Source of the DNA: Sulfurospirillum sp. UBA6790 | GTDB lineage: Bacteria; Campylobacterota; Campylobacteria; Campylobacterales; Sulfurospirillaceae | DNA: 27,212 nt | Reading direction: 5' to 3' | NCBI GenBank assembly: GCA_002452855.1 | Contig: DKFS01000089.1 | Span: 1 to 27,212 of the forward strand | Shown here: positions 17,537 through 24,551 of the stretch, in pieces | How the letters are laid out: each line of letters opens with the position of its first letter | How positions within the stretch are numbered: position 1 is the first letter of the stretch | Translations under genes and position numbers: made by a program | Notes under the pieces: model-generated | What the model was told of the DNA's origin: nothing | Seen by the model: the letters and a program-made list of their open reading frames with translations, nothing else | Databases searched by the model: none

Positions 17537-18400
17537 TTAGAGGATTTCTAATTGTTCTAAAATGTCTTTGGTGAGTTTGGAGTGATTTCTTTTATGTATA
17601 TCTTTTGCATGCAAATAATTACAAAAAACAAAATTTTTCACTTCTTCTTTTGAATAACCTAAGCCTTTATAGAAACTTTCGTAGAGTTCAGTGATTCTAT
17701 CTTCGTTATAAACTTGTGCTTTATTCCAAATCTCTTTTGCTATATCATTGTGTTTCTTGTAGATTTTGTCTAAGTGAAATCGCTCTATTGACATTTTACA
17801 TTTATCGTCATTGGATTTTAAATTAACTTCTAGCTCAATACCGCTTTTAATGCTTACTAGGCTTTTTACACTAAGGCTAAATGTTGCGTTCGCATCAAAG
17901 TCGTCATAGTAGGGATGTGCAATTTTCCCTTCATGTTTTTTACTCCCTTTAAACTTGCTATTGCAAGTAGTACAAGATGGTATAAGATTATAAAATGAGA
18001 GTGAAAGATGAGGATAAGTAGCTTTTGGATAATAGTGTTCCAACGTTGCTAGGGTATTTGCTTTACCATCACCTTGCGTATAGAAGTAGATATAGTTATT
18101 GTTGCAAAATGGGCAACTTTTAAGTTTTAACTTTTTAAAGTGTTCCATAAAATTTATATCTTTTCTATATCCAGAATAGTTAAAAGCGGTTTCAACTTTC
18201 TTTTTCTCGGCACTGGAAAAATTATCACAAAGTGTTAAATATTTTGCGTTAATATCTTTCATATTGGCTTGAATAATTTTTTCTATATTATCGACAATAG
18301 GTTTGTATTTAGGATTTGTAAGAGCATTTTTTATTTTATCGATATTTATAGAGCTTAAATATGCTTTTAAATCTAAGCTAGATAAATCAATTTTTGTCAT
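17537..18400 (-). CDS. ptuB: HNH nuclease, PtuB-like (Septu defence effector)
   Basis: A 287-residue HNH-type nuclease, the probable DNA-cutting partner of the ATPase gene just upstream. The HNH/zinc module sits at 96-150: C96-PF-C99, E121-H122-YYPK (catalytic His), N138 in YNLIPSC, and C143-TT-C146-N147, followed by KFKGSKK. The first 90 residues are helical and charged; the C-terminal half has no motif I recognise. This arrangement of paired CxxC motifs around EHxxPK is typical of the HNH proteins that accompany PtuA ATPases in Septu systems and some retrons. Its start overlaps the end of ptuA by 14 bp. The AT-rich codon use differs sharply from its neighbours. The symbol is by family resemblance only. 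Confidence 0.78.
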   Translation of the reverse strand: MTKIDLSSLDLKAYLSSINIDKIKNALTNPKYKPIVDNIEKIIQANMKDINAKYLTLCDNFSSAEKKKVETAFNYSGYRKDINFMEHFKKLKLKSCPFCNNNYIYFYTQGDGKANTLATLEHYYPKATYPHLSLSFYNLIPSCTTCNSKFKGSKKHEGKIAHPYYDDFDANATFSLSVKSLVSIKSGIELEVNLKSNDDKCKMSIERFHLDKIYKKHNDIAKEIWNKAQVYNEDRITELYESFYKGLGYSKEEVKNFVFCNYLHAKDIHKRNHSKLTKDILEQLEIL

Positions 18401-20126
18401 TTAATTTTACCTTTTGCTCTTCACGTTTGATGGCTTCTTCTATCGCTTTTTGTTGTCGTTTTAACTTATCTAATTTTGTTTCTTTTGAATGTAACATAGC
18501 TTGGAGTGTCGATTTTAAGATAGGCTCACCGATAATGGAGATGATGTTTGTACAGTAAGCCATTTCTTTTTTTGTGATTTTCTTTTTATTGAGATATTCA
18601 ATGGCTTTATTGATTTTCTCTTTTGCAAAGTCACCTATCAACCCATCATTCATAAAAAAACCATGAGAGAGTAGGCTATGGATATTGGCTCCAAAAGTTT
18701 CGATGTTTGTTTCTTCAGTAATATTTTTGCAGTTTCCATCTGTGCCTTTTTTTAAAAAAATGATATTTTCTTTTGGTACATCTGAAAGAATAAATGGTGA
18801 ATGAGAAGTAATGATAAAATGAATTTTTTTATCAATTTTTGAAAGCATTTTTATTAATTCGTCAATATATTTTTTTTGCCATTGTGGATGTAAAGATACA
18901 TCTGGCTCATCGAGGCAAATTAACAAGTCTGTCTCTTGTTTTTTAATTATAGCATCAAACAATATTAAGCTATCTGTAAAAAATTTTCGTTCTCCATGGC
19001 TTAAATCGAAAAATCTACGTTTAGTTTCATCAAGAAAATCAATATTGAAAAATCCCAATTTATTTAATGTAAAAAATTCATTTTCATGCGTGCTAATTAA
19101 ATCATAAAAGTCTTCTATCTCTGTAGCTTTTCCTAAATCATCAGTTAACTTATTGCACATGTATTCATATGCTTCTATTTTTCGCTCTTTAGCATGCCCT
19201 ACTGCTTCTTTTACCAATTCTTTATCTTGAAATGCACGTTTTCTTATTGCTTCTTCAAAGTCTTCTATTTTATAATGACTTTCTTCTTCCTGATTTACAT
19301 ATAAAGAAGCATCATAAATATCTAATTGATTCAAATCTTCAATATTTTTTATATTTCGGATATACTTTAATAGCAAATAAACATATAGTTTGTCTAAAAT
19401 ATCTTCTGAATCATTTGCTTCTTGTACTAGAGTTTCAATAATTTTTTCAACAATTCCTATTCTAAAAAGCAATTCATCGTTATTATCTTCATTTGATAAA
19501 TCAAAAGATATTTTGTGTTTAAACTCTAGTTGAGGTGTGGTTATTAAAATTTGAATTGGTCTGTACATAAATATATCGGATTTAAAGACTTCATAATGTG
19601 TAAAGATAAGTTTAAATACATTTTGTCTCAATAATTTTAAATCAAGTAATGCACTATCTTCTTTGTGAAGCATTTGATAATATAAGTTTGAAAACTCTGT
19701 TCCTTGATTGCCATAAGTGTAAGCATCAATAACATCATAAACTTTTAAAAAATCAGAGTGAACTTGTAGAGATTTTTTGTGAAAATTCAATTCTTTAAAT
19801 GGTATAGATTTATATGGAGTGGTATTGTTTATATGGAGTTCATCAGAGTTTTGCATATAAAATTTATTGTTTATAAAAATTACAATAATTTTTGAGGAAA
19901 CAATATTGAAAATTTCTTCAAGTAAGCCACTCTTCCCACTTCCATTTTCCCCAACAATCGCAGTGACATTGATCTTGTCAGGAAAGATGGAAACATAGTC
20001 TTTTTTTTCTTCAATCGTGAGTTCATTTTTATCTTCATCATACTCACATGTAAACCTAGGAGAAAAATTAAACCTTTGATTTTTGATATTTTTATACTCT
20101 TCCACCCACAAATAAACCAGTTCCAT
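18387..20126 (-). CDS. ptuA: ABC/SMC-type ATPase, PtuA-like (Septu defence sensor)
   Basis: A 579-residue overcoming-lysogenisation/SMC-type ATPase. Walker A is GENGSGKS (59-66), the signature is LSHGE (375-379), Walker B is LLICLDEPD (401-409, Glu intact), and the H-loop is TSHSP (440-444). Between Walker A and the signature lies about 300 residues of helical, charged insert. The C-terminus has a charged coiled coil (LDKLKRQQKAIEEAIKREEQ) and no TOPRIM domain, which argues against an OLD or Gabija nuclease. In Septu, PtuA oligomers hold PtuB and control its nuclease. The start has an excellent GGAGGG site 4-5 bases upstream. It lies 54 bp after aguB on the same strand, so read-through from aguB is possible. 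Confidence 0.8.
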   Translation of the reverse strand: MELVYLWVEEYKNIKNQRFNFSPRFTCEYDEDKNELTIEEKKDYVSIFPDKINVTAIVGENGSGKSGLLEEIFNIVSSKIIVIFINNKFYMQNSDELHINNTTPYKSIPFKELNFHKKSLQVHSDFLKVYDVIDAYTYGNQGTEFSNLYYQMLHKEDSALLDLKLLRQNVFKLIFTHYEVFKSDIFMYRPIQILITTPQLEFKHKISFDLSNEDNNDELLFRIGIVEKIIETLVQEANDSEDILDKLYVYLLLKYIRNIKNIEDLNQLDIYDASLYVNQEEESHYKIEDFEEAIRKRAFQDKELVKEAVGHAKERKIEAYEYMCNKLTDDLGKATEIEDFYDLISTHENEFFTLNKLGFFNIDFLDETKRRFFDLSHGERKFFTDSLILFDAIIKKQETDLLICLDEPDVSLHPQWQKKYIDELIKMLSKIDKKIHFIITSHSPFILSDVPKENIIFLKKGTDGNCKNITEETNIETFGANIHSLLSHGFFMNDGLIGDFAKEKINKAIEYLNKKKITKKEMAYCTNIISIIGEPILKSTLQAMLHSKETKLDKLKRQQKAIEEAIKREEQKVKLNDKN

Positions 20127-20142
20127 GCACCCTCCAAAAGGT

Positions 20143-20152
20143 TTACATGTAA
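20143..20152. repeat. TTACATGTAA palindrome, copy 9 (right border, proximal)
   Basis: 16 bases upstream of the ptuA start codon; extended to TTTACATGTAAA. Confidence 0.9.
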
Positions 20153-20164
20153 AGCCTAAAATCT

Positions 20165-20174
20165 TTACATGTAA
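20165..20174. repeat. TTACATGTAA palindrome, copy 10 (right border, distal)
   Basis: 22 bases from copy 9 centre to centre, that is about two helical turns, and 6 bases from the aguB stop. Confidence 0.9.
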
Positions 20175-20180
20175 AAGGTT

Positions 20181-21053
20181 TCAATCGATAAATCGTTTCG
20201 TCAAATCCCCGTATGTCTCGATTCTTCGGTCACGTAAAAATGGCCAGATGCGTCTGACGTGTTCACCTCTTTGTAAGTCCACATCGACGATGAGCACTTC
20301 TTCTTGGTCGTGGCTGGCTCGGACGATGATTTCGCCTTGAGGTCCTGCTACGAAGGAGTTGCCCCAGAAGCGAATGCCATCAAGTACGCCGTGGTTGTCT
20401 TCTTCCTTGCCGATGCGATTGACGCTAATAACGGGCAAGCCGTTGGCAATGGCGTGACCTCGTTGGATGGTTTCCCATGCGTCGCATTGTCTTCGTTTTT
20501 CATCTTCCGTGTCTTCATCAAACCAACCGATGGCGGTAGGGTAGATGAGCATTTCTGCACCCTTAAGCGCCATCAACCTAGCGGCTTCGGGGTACCATTG
20601 ATCCCAGCAGACTAAAAGTCCTAGTTTGCCGACACTGGTTTGGATGGGGTTGTAGCCAAGATCGCCTGGAGTGAAGTAGAATTTTTCGTAAAAGCCTGGG
20701 TCATCGGGGATGTGCATTTTGCGGTATTTGCCTGCGACGCTTCCGTCTTTTTCAAAGACGACGGCGGTGTTATGGTAAAGTCCTGCTGAGCGTTTTTCAA
20801 AGAGTGATGTGACTAAAACGACCTTGTTGGCTTTGGCGATGCCTGACCAAAAAGCGATGTCTTGCTCCCAGTTGCTTGCGAGGTCAAAACATGCGACATC
20901 TTCGTTGATGCAAAAGTAGCGGTCTTGGTGAAGCTCTTGTAAAACGACCAATTCAGCGCCTTGTTTGGATGCTTTTTCGATGAGTGAAACGGTTTTGGCT
21001 ATGGTTTTTTCTTGGGTAGTTTCAATGGCGTGTTGGATGAGTCCGACTTTCAT
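20181..21053 (-). CDS. aguB: N-carbamoylputrescine amidase
   Basis: Nitrilase-superfamily enzyme that releases putrescine, CO2 and NH3 from N-carbamoylputrescine, the second step from agmatine. The 290 residues contain the Glu-Lys-Cys triad: E40 (LQELHQDRYF), K112 (KYRKMHIPDDPG) and C149 (LLVCWDQWYPEAARL), in the exact context of plant and bacterial AguB. The ATG at 21053 is preferred over an in-frame GTG at 21062 because the GAGG ribosome site overlaps that GTG and is well spaced from the ATG. aguA, which makes its substrate, lies 3.5 kb away on the same strand, separated by feoAB and the CDF gene. Confidence 0.95.
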   Translation of the reverse strand: MKVGLIQHAIETTQEKTIAKTVSLIEKASKQGAELVVLQELHQDRYFCINEDVACFDLASNWEQDIAFWSGIAKANKVVLVTSLFEKRSAGLYHNTAVVFEKDGSVAGKYRKMHIPDDPGFYEKFYFTPGDLGYNPIQTSVGKLGLLVCWDQWYPEAARLMALKGAEMLIYPTAIGWFDEDTEDEKRRQCDAWETIQRGHAIANGLPVISVNRIGKEEDNHGVLDGIRFWGNSFVAGPQGEIIVRASHDQEEVLIVDVDLQRGEHVRRIWPFLRDRRIETYGDLTKRFID

Positions 21054-21091
21054 AAAATTCACCTCTATAAAGACTTAATTTTGTTGTATTT

Positions 21092-21097
21092 ATTATA
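21092..21097 (-). promoter_or_regulatory. -10 box for aguB (and possibly ptuAB)
   Basis: Minus-strand TATAAT in an extended context (TGTATAAT) about 40 bases before the aguB ATG. I found no comparable box in the 54 bp between aguB and ptuA, so this may also be the promoter that transcribes ptuA-ptuB. Confidence 0.45.
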
Positions 21098-21126
21098 CAT
21101 TAATGAGCTTTTAATCCGTTTTAACT

Positions 21127-21132
21127 TACAAT
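21127..21132 (+). promoter_or_regulatory. -10 box for feoAB
   Basis: TACAAT about 31 bases before the feoA ATG; the expected start of transcription falls inside the Fur-like palindrome at 21134-21150. Confidence 0.4.
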
Positions 21133-21133
21133 C

Positions 21134-21150
21134 TTGATGAGCATTATCAA
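21134..21150 (+). promoter_or_regulatory. Possible Fur box for feoAB
   Basis: TTGATGAGCATTATCAA has outer palindromic arms TTGAT/ATCAA and contains ATTATC, resembling the GATAAT-ATTATC pattern of Fur sites. It overlaps the predicted transcription start of an iron-uptake operon, where a Fe2+-Fur repressor would be expected. The match is imperfect. Confidence 0.4.
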
Positions 21151-21162
21151 TTAAGGATTTTA

Positions 21163-21390
21163 ATGAGAGCACTCTCAGATATGAATGCAGGCGAACAAGG
21201 AATTGTAAAACGAATTGATGCGGATGGCGAGTTAAAACAGAGACTTTTTTCATTTGGTCTTCGCAAGGGAAGCGTTTTGCAAGTCAAAGCCACAAGTATG
21301 GCAAAAAGTACGATTGAAATTGAAGTCGGTACCACGCTTTTAGCGCTTCGTTTTGAAGAGGCAAAGCGTATTGAGGTTGAAGGACTATGA
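21163..21390 (+). CDS. feoA: Ferrous iron transport protein A
   Basis: A 75-residue cytoplasmic SH3-like protein that assists FeoB. The sequence LSDMNAGEQGIVKRIDADGE, then LFSFGLRKGSVLQV and LLALRFEEAKRIEVE, follows the FeoA fold throughout. An AAGGAT ribosome site precedes the ATG. It overlaps feoB by 4 bp (ATGA at 21387-21390), so the two are translated together. Confidence 0.93.
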   Translation: MRALSDMNAGEQGIVKRIDADGELKQRLFSFGLRKGSVLQVKATSMAKSTIEIEVGTTLLALRFEEAKRIEVEGL

Positions 21391-23486
21391 AAGAGCTGAT
21401 TATTGCCCTTGTCGGGCAACCTAATGTGGGCAAAAGTATGCTCATTAACTCCATTGCCGATGCGAGGCTAAAAGTCGGTAACTTCTCAGGCGTAACGGTT
21501 GAAAAAGCCGAAGTGCGTTTTAATGCGCAAAACCATGCTATCAAAATCGTCGATCTTCCGGGAACATACTCGCTCAATGACTACACGCAAGACGAACGTG
21601 TTACCAAAGATTTTTTAGAAAATGAGCATTACGACCTTATCATCAATGTTGTGGACTCTACCAATTTAGAACGCAATCTTTATCTCACCACACAACTTTT
21701 AGAACTTGACAAAAAGATGATTGTAGCACTTAACATGATGGATGAGGCGCATAAAGAAGGCTTGTGTATCGACCATGAACAGCTCAGTTCTATCTTGGGT
21801 GTGCCGTGTGTTAAGGTTTCAGCTGCTACGAAAAGAGGCATTGGAAAATTACTCAATCGTGCGATTGATGTTTCGTTGTTTCCGTTTGAAAAATCCAAAC
21901 TAATTTACAGCGATGTCGTTGAAGAAGAGATTTTAAATCTATCGACTTTTTTGAGCGAAAAACGGTATAAAACGGCTTTGTCGTATCGTGATGTGGCGCT
22001 TAAGTTGTTGCAAGAAGATTCGATGACGTACCAACAAATGCATGAAGAGCCGATTTGGGTTGAACTCTCTGGGCGATTGAAAGAGGCGTTGGAGCATCTG
22101 TATTTGCATTATGAGACAAAAGATATTGGTGAAATTTTTGCGGAAGAGAGAGCTTCCTTTGCGAAAGGCGCAGTGTTTGAAACTCTTACATGTAAAAAGC
22201 ATTTATCACGCAGTGTGACCGAAAAAATCGACGCGCTTTTGATTCACAAAGTGTATGGCATTCCTATTTTTATCTTCCTCATGTGGGGGTTATTTCAACT
22301 CACCTTCACCTTAGGTTCGATTCCCATGGATTGGATTGATGCGTTTTTTGTAGCACTTGGAAATTATGCTAAAACAATTTTTGGAACAGGTGAACTTGGC
22401 TCTATTATTGCCGATGGCGCAATATCGGGTGTGGGTGCAGTGGTGATGTTTTTGCCCAACATCGTCATTTTATTTTTAGGCATAGCGCTGTTAGAAACGA
22501 CAGGTTATATGGCACGAGTGGCGTTTTTGCTCGATGGCTTTTTCCACCGTTTTGGATTGCACGGTAAAAGTTTTATACCGCTTGTTACGGGGTTTGGATG
22601 TTCCGTGCCTGCGTATATGAGCGCACGTACACTTAAAAACGATAAAGACAGGCTCATTACGCTGTTTATCATCGGGTTTATGAGCTGTGGGGCTAAACTG
22701 CCTGTGTATGTCCTTTTTTCAGGTGCATTTTTTTCTAAAGAACATGCGGGTAATGTGTTGTTTATTATCTATATCGCAGGTGCGCTTGTTGGTCTTTTGT
22801 CGGCTAAATTTTTAAAACTTTTTGTATTTAAAGGAGTAGATGAGCCGTTTGTTATGGAGATGCCAAAGTATCGTTTGCCTTCTTTTAAACTCATTTGGCA
22901 TACGGTTATTACAAAAGCGATTATGTATCTTAAAAAAGCGGGAACGTTCATTTTAAGTGCGTCATTGCTGATTTGGTTTGCGAGTAATTACCCTAAATAT
23001 CCTGAAATAGAAGCTTCTTACACTCAAAAAATCGAACAAACGAATGATGCGGCGATGAAAGTTACGTTGGAAAATGAAAAAGCACAACACCTTTTGGAAA
23101 AAAGTTTCTTGGGAAAAATCGGCAAATCAACGGATTGGTTGTTTGAGCCGATTGGTTTTGACTGGAAAATGACCATTGCACTTGAGTCTGGTTTGGCAGC
23201 GAAAGAGGTGGTCGTTTCGACGTTAGGTGTTTTATACGCACTTGGCTCTGACGTGGATGAGGGCAACGACAGCCTTATCGGAGAACTTCAAAAACAAATT
23301 TCCGTTGCGTCGGCTGTTTCGTTTATCATCTTCGTGATGTTTTATCTACCGTGTATGGCGGCGTCCATTGTCTTTGTGAAAGAGAGTGGTGGGTATAAAT
23401 ACCTGTTTTATCTGTTCGTTTTCACCACTATCATTGCTTGGGGATTGGCGTTTATAGGCTATCGCTTGACGTTATTTTTCGGCTAA
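21387..23486 (+). CDS. feoB: Ferrous iron transporter B
   Basis: GTP-gated inner-membrane Fe2+ importer of 699 residues. The N-terminal G domain shows G1 GQPNVGKS (10-17), G2 Thr in SGVTVE (T37), G3 DLPG (56-59) and G4 NMMD (116-119); a helical GDI region follows, then the membrane domain from about 290 with the two inverted Gate regions. The conserved GFGCSVPAYMSARTL carries a Cys in the transport core. One TTACATGTAA copy at 22186 lies in the spacer region and reads LTCK. No feoC follows; instead a GC-rich repeat-like gap leads to the convergent CDF gene. Confidence 0.97.
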   Translation: MKELIIALVGQPNVGKSMLINSIADARLKVGNFSGVTVEKAEVRFNAQNHAIKIVDLPGTYSLNDYTQDERVTKDFLENEHYDLIINVVDSTNLERNLYLTTQLLELDKKMIVALNMMDEAHKEGLCIDHEQLSSILGVPCVKVSAATKRGIGKLLNRAIDVSLFPFEKSKLIYSDVVEEEILNLSTFLSEKRYKTALSYRDVALKLLQEDSMTYQQMHEEPIWVELSGRLKEALEHLYLHYETKDIGEIFAEERASFAKGAVFETLTCKKHLSRSVTEKIDALLIHKVYGIPIFIFLMWGLFQLTFTLGSIPMDWIDAFFVALGNYAKTIFGTGELGSIIADGAISGVGAVVMFLPNIVILFLGIALLETTGYMARVAFLLDGFFHRFGLHGKSFIPLVTGFGCSVPAYMSARTLKNDKDRLITLFIIGFMSCGAKLPVYVLFSGAFFSKEHAGNVLFIIYIAGALVGLLSAKFLKLFVFKGVDEPFVMEMPKYRLPSFKLIWHTVITKAIMYLKKAGTFILSASLLIWFASNYPKYPEIEASYTQKIEQTNDAAMKVTLENEKAQHLLEKSFLGKIGKSTDWLFEPIGFDWKMTIALESGLAAKEVVVSTLGVLYALGSDVDEGNDSLIGELQKQISVASAVSFIIFVMFYLPCMAASIVFVKESGGYKYLFYLFVFTTIIAWGLAFIGYRLTLFFG
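22186..22195. repeat. TTACATGTAA palindrome, copy 11
   Basis: Inside feoB, read as Leu-Thr-Cys-Lys. Confidence 0.9.
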
Positions 23487-23651
23487 GAATAAGGATAAAA
23501 AGCGTAAAGTGTCAAAACCACCGAAGGTGCGCGTGGGCACGCTGCCGAAGCGAACTCAGCGTTAGCGTAGTCTTTCACAGAAACTTCGTTTTGGAGCTTT
23601 GCTCTAAAGGCGTGTTGAACGTTCTTGCAACATTGCAAGAACGCTTATGAC
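23487..23651. repeat. GC-rich repeat-like intergenic element
   Basis: The 165-bp gap between convergent feoB and the CDF gene. It contains CCGAAG twice, several GC-rich inverted pieces (for example GCGTGGGCACGC; GAGC-TTT-GCTC) and a long perfect inverted repeat at its right end. Its composition and structure differ from the other gaps, all of which are AT-rich. A plus-strand frame stays open through it, but this is a run-on in a second frame from inside feoB and not a convincing gene. It looks like a dispersed REP- or MITE-like element, which cannot be shown from one copy. Confidence 0.4.
23620..23643. terminator. Perfect 11-bp inverted repeat, possible bidirectional terminator
   Basis: CGTTCTTGCAA-CA-TTGCAAGAACG between the convergent ends of feoB and the CDF gene. 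As RNA it could fold with about nine pairs and a 6-base loop. It lacks a T-tract on both sides, so intrinsic termination would be weak; blocking read-through or mRNA 3'-end protection is more plausible. Confidence 0.4.
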
Positions 23652-24551
23652 TTAGTCCATCTTTACCAAACGCATGTCATTGATTTCTGAGTCATCATAC
23701 GGGTCAAGATGTGCGTTAATAACCCATTCACCATCTGGAATTAACTCTTTAATTTTCTCTTCTATTCTATCGCCTGCGTGGTGTGCGCGTAAGAGTGAAA
23801 TGCCCGGGCTAAAGACAAAGTGAACATCGACAAAGTTAGTATTGGCAGATTTTCTGGTTTTGAGGTAGTGAAAATCGCTAATCTCTTTTTCTTCTAAAAT
23901 AATGCTTTTAATCTTCTCGACAATAGCTTCATCTAAAGAGGCATCTAGCAAAATATAAACACCATCGCGGATAATTTCATACGCTGAATGAATAATATAA
24001 ATCGAGATAATCACACCCATGATGGAGTCGATGAGTTCAAAATGCGTGACTTGAATCAGAATCAGTGAGACTAAAATAGCGCCATTACTTAACACGTCCG
24101 TTTTATAATGTAAGGCGTCTGATTTGACGACCATACTACGCGTTTTCTTGGCGACATAGTTCAAAAAAGTAACCAAAGCGATGGTAATGACCAAAGAGAT
24201 AATCATCACAATGATAGAGTGTTGTAAAAATTCAACAGGCTCTTGGTAAATGGCTTTTTTAATGGCAGTATAAAAGATGAAAATACCCGAAACCGTAATG
24301 ACGGTGCCTTCAATGACACCTGCAAGCGCTTCAATTTTCCCTTTGCCATAGTTAAAGGTTTTATTAGCAGGTTGCTCGGATTTTAAAATCGCAAAATAAT
24401 TAAATGCTGAAACAATGAGGTCTAAAACCGAATCAATAGCCGAAGCCAAAACGGCAACAGAACCACTCATAATGCCGATGAAAAGTTTAATAATAATCAA
24501 TAAAGTAGCAGTAGCACTCGAAACTACGGTAGCCTTTTTCTGAAGCGTCAT
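23652..24551 (-). CDS. Cation diffusion facilitator, FieF-like Zn2+/Fe2+ efflux
   Basis: Proton-coupled divalent-metal exporter of 299 residues: six transmembrane helices and a C-terminal cytoplasmic metal-sensing domain. The transport site is D40-xxx-D44 (AIDSVLDL) and H148-xxx-D152 (HYKTDVLSNGA), the same DD-HD set and spacing as E. coli FieF (D45, D49, H153, D157), which favours Zn2+ and Fe2+. The C-terminal domain has VDVHFVFSPG and NAHLDP. It shares ATGA with aguA, so it is co-translated with a polyamine gene, as in the C. jejuni Cj0947c-Cj0949c cluster. It converges on feoB. Confidence 0.93.
   Translation of the reverse strand: MTLQKKATVVSSATATLLIIIKLFIGIMSGSVAVLASAIDSVLDLIVSAFNYFAILKSEQPANKTFNYGKGKIEALAGVIEGTVITVSGIFIFYTAIKKAIYQEPVEFLQHSIIVMIISLVITIALVTFLNYVAKKTRSMVVKSDALHYKTDVLSNGAILVSLILIQVTHFELIDSIMGVIISIYIIHSAYEIIRDGVYILLDASLDEAIVEKIKSIILEEKEISDFHYLKTRKSANTNFVDVHFVFSPGISLLRAHHAGDRIEEKIKELIPDGEWVINAHLDPYDDSEINDMRLVKMD

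Noticed and set aside
18387..20126. ATPase as an OLD-family nuclease (Gabija GajA)
   Set aside because: After the H-loop only about 135 residues remain, with no TOPRIM acidic motif, and the partner is an HNH protein and not a UvrD-type helicase.
19880..20137. 85-codon ORF overlapping the ptuA start
   Set aside because: Out-of-frame shadow; the GGAGGG site is spaced for the ptuA ATG.
17519..20180. Retron carrying Septu effectors
   Set aside because: The insert is filled by the two genes; no reverse transcriptase or room for a structured msr-msd RNA is present.
23438..23650. 70-codon ORF running from the end of feoB through the gap
   Set aside because: Starts inside feoB in another frame, with no ribosome site; its open length comes from the structured repeat-like gap.
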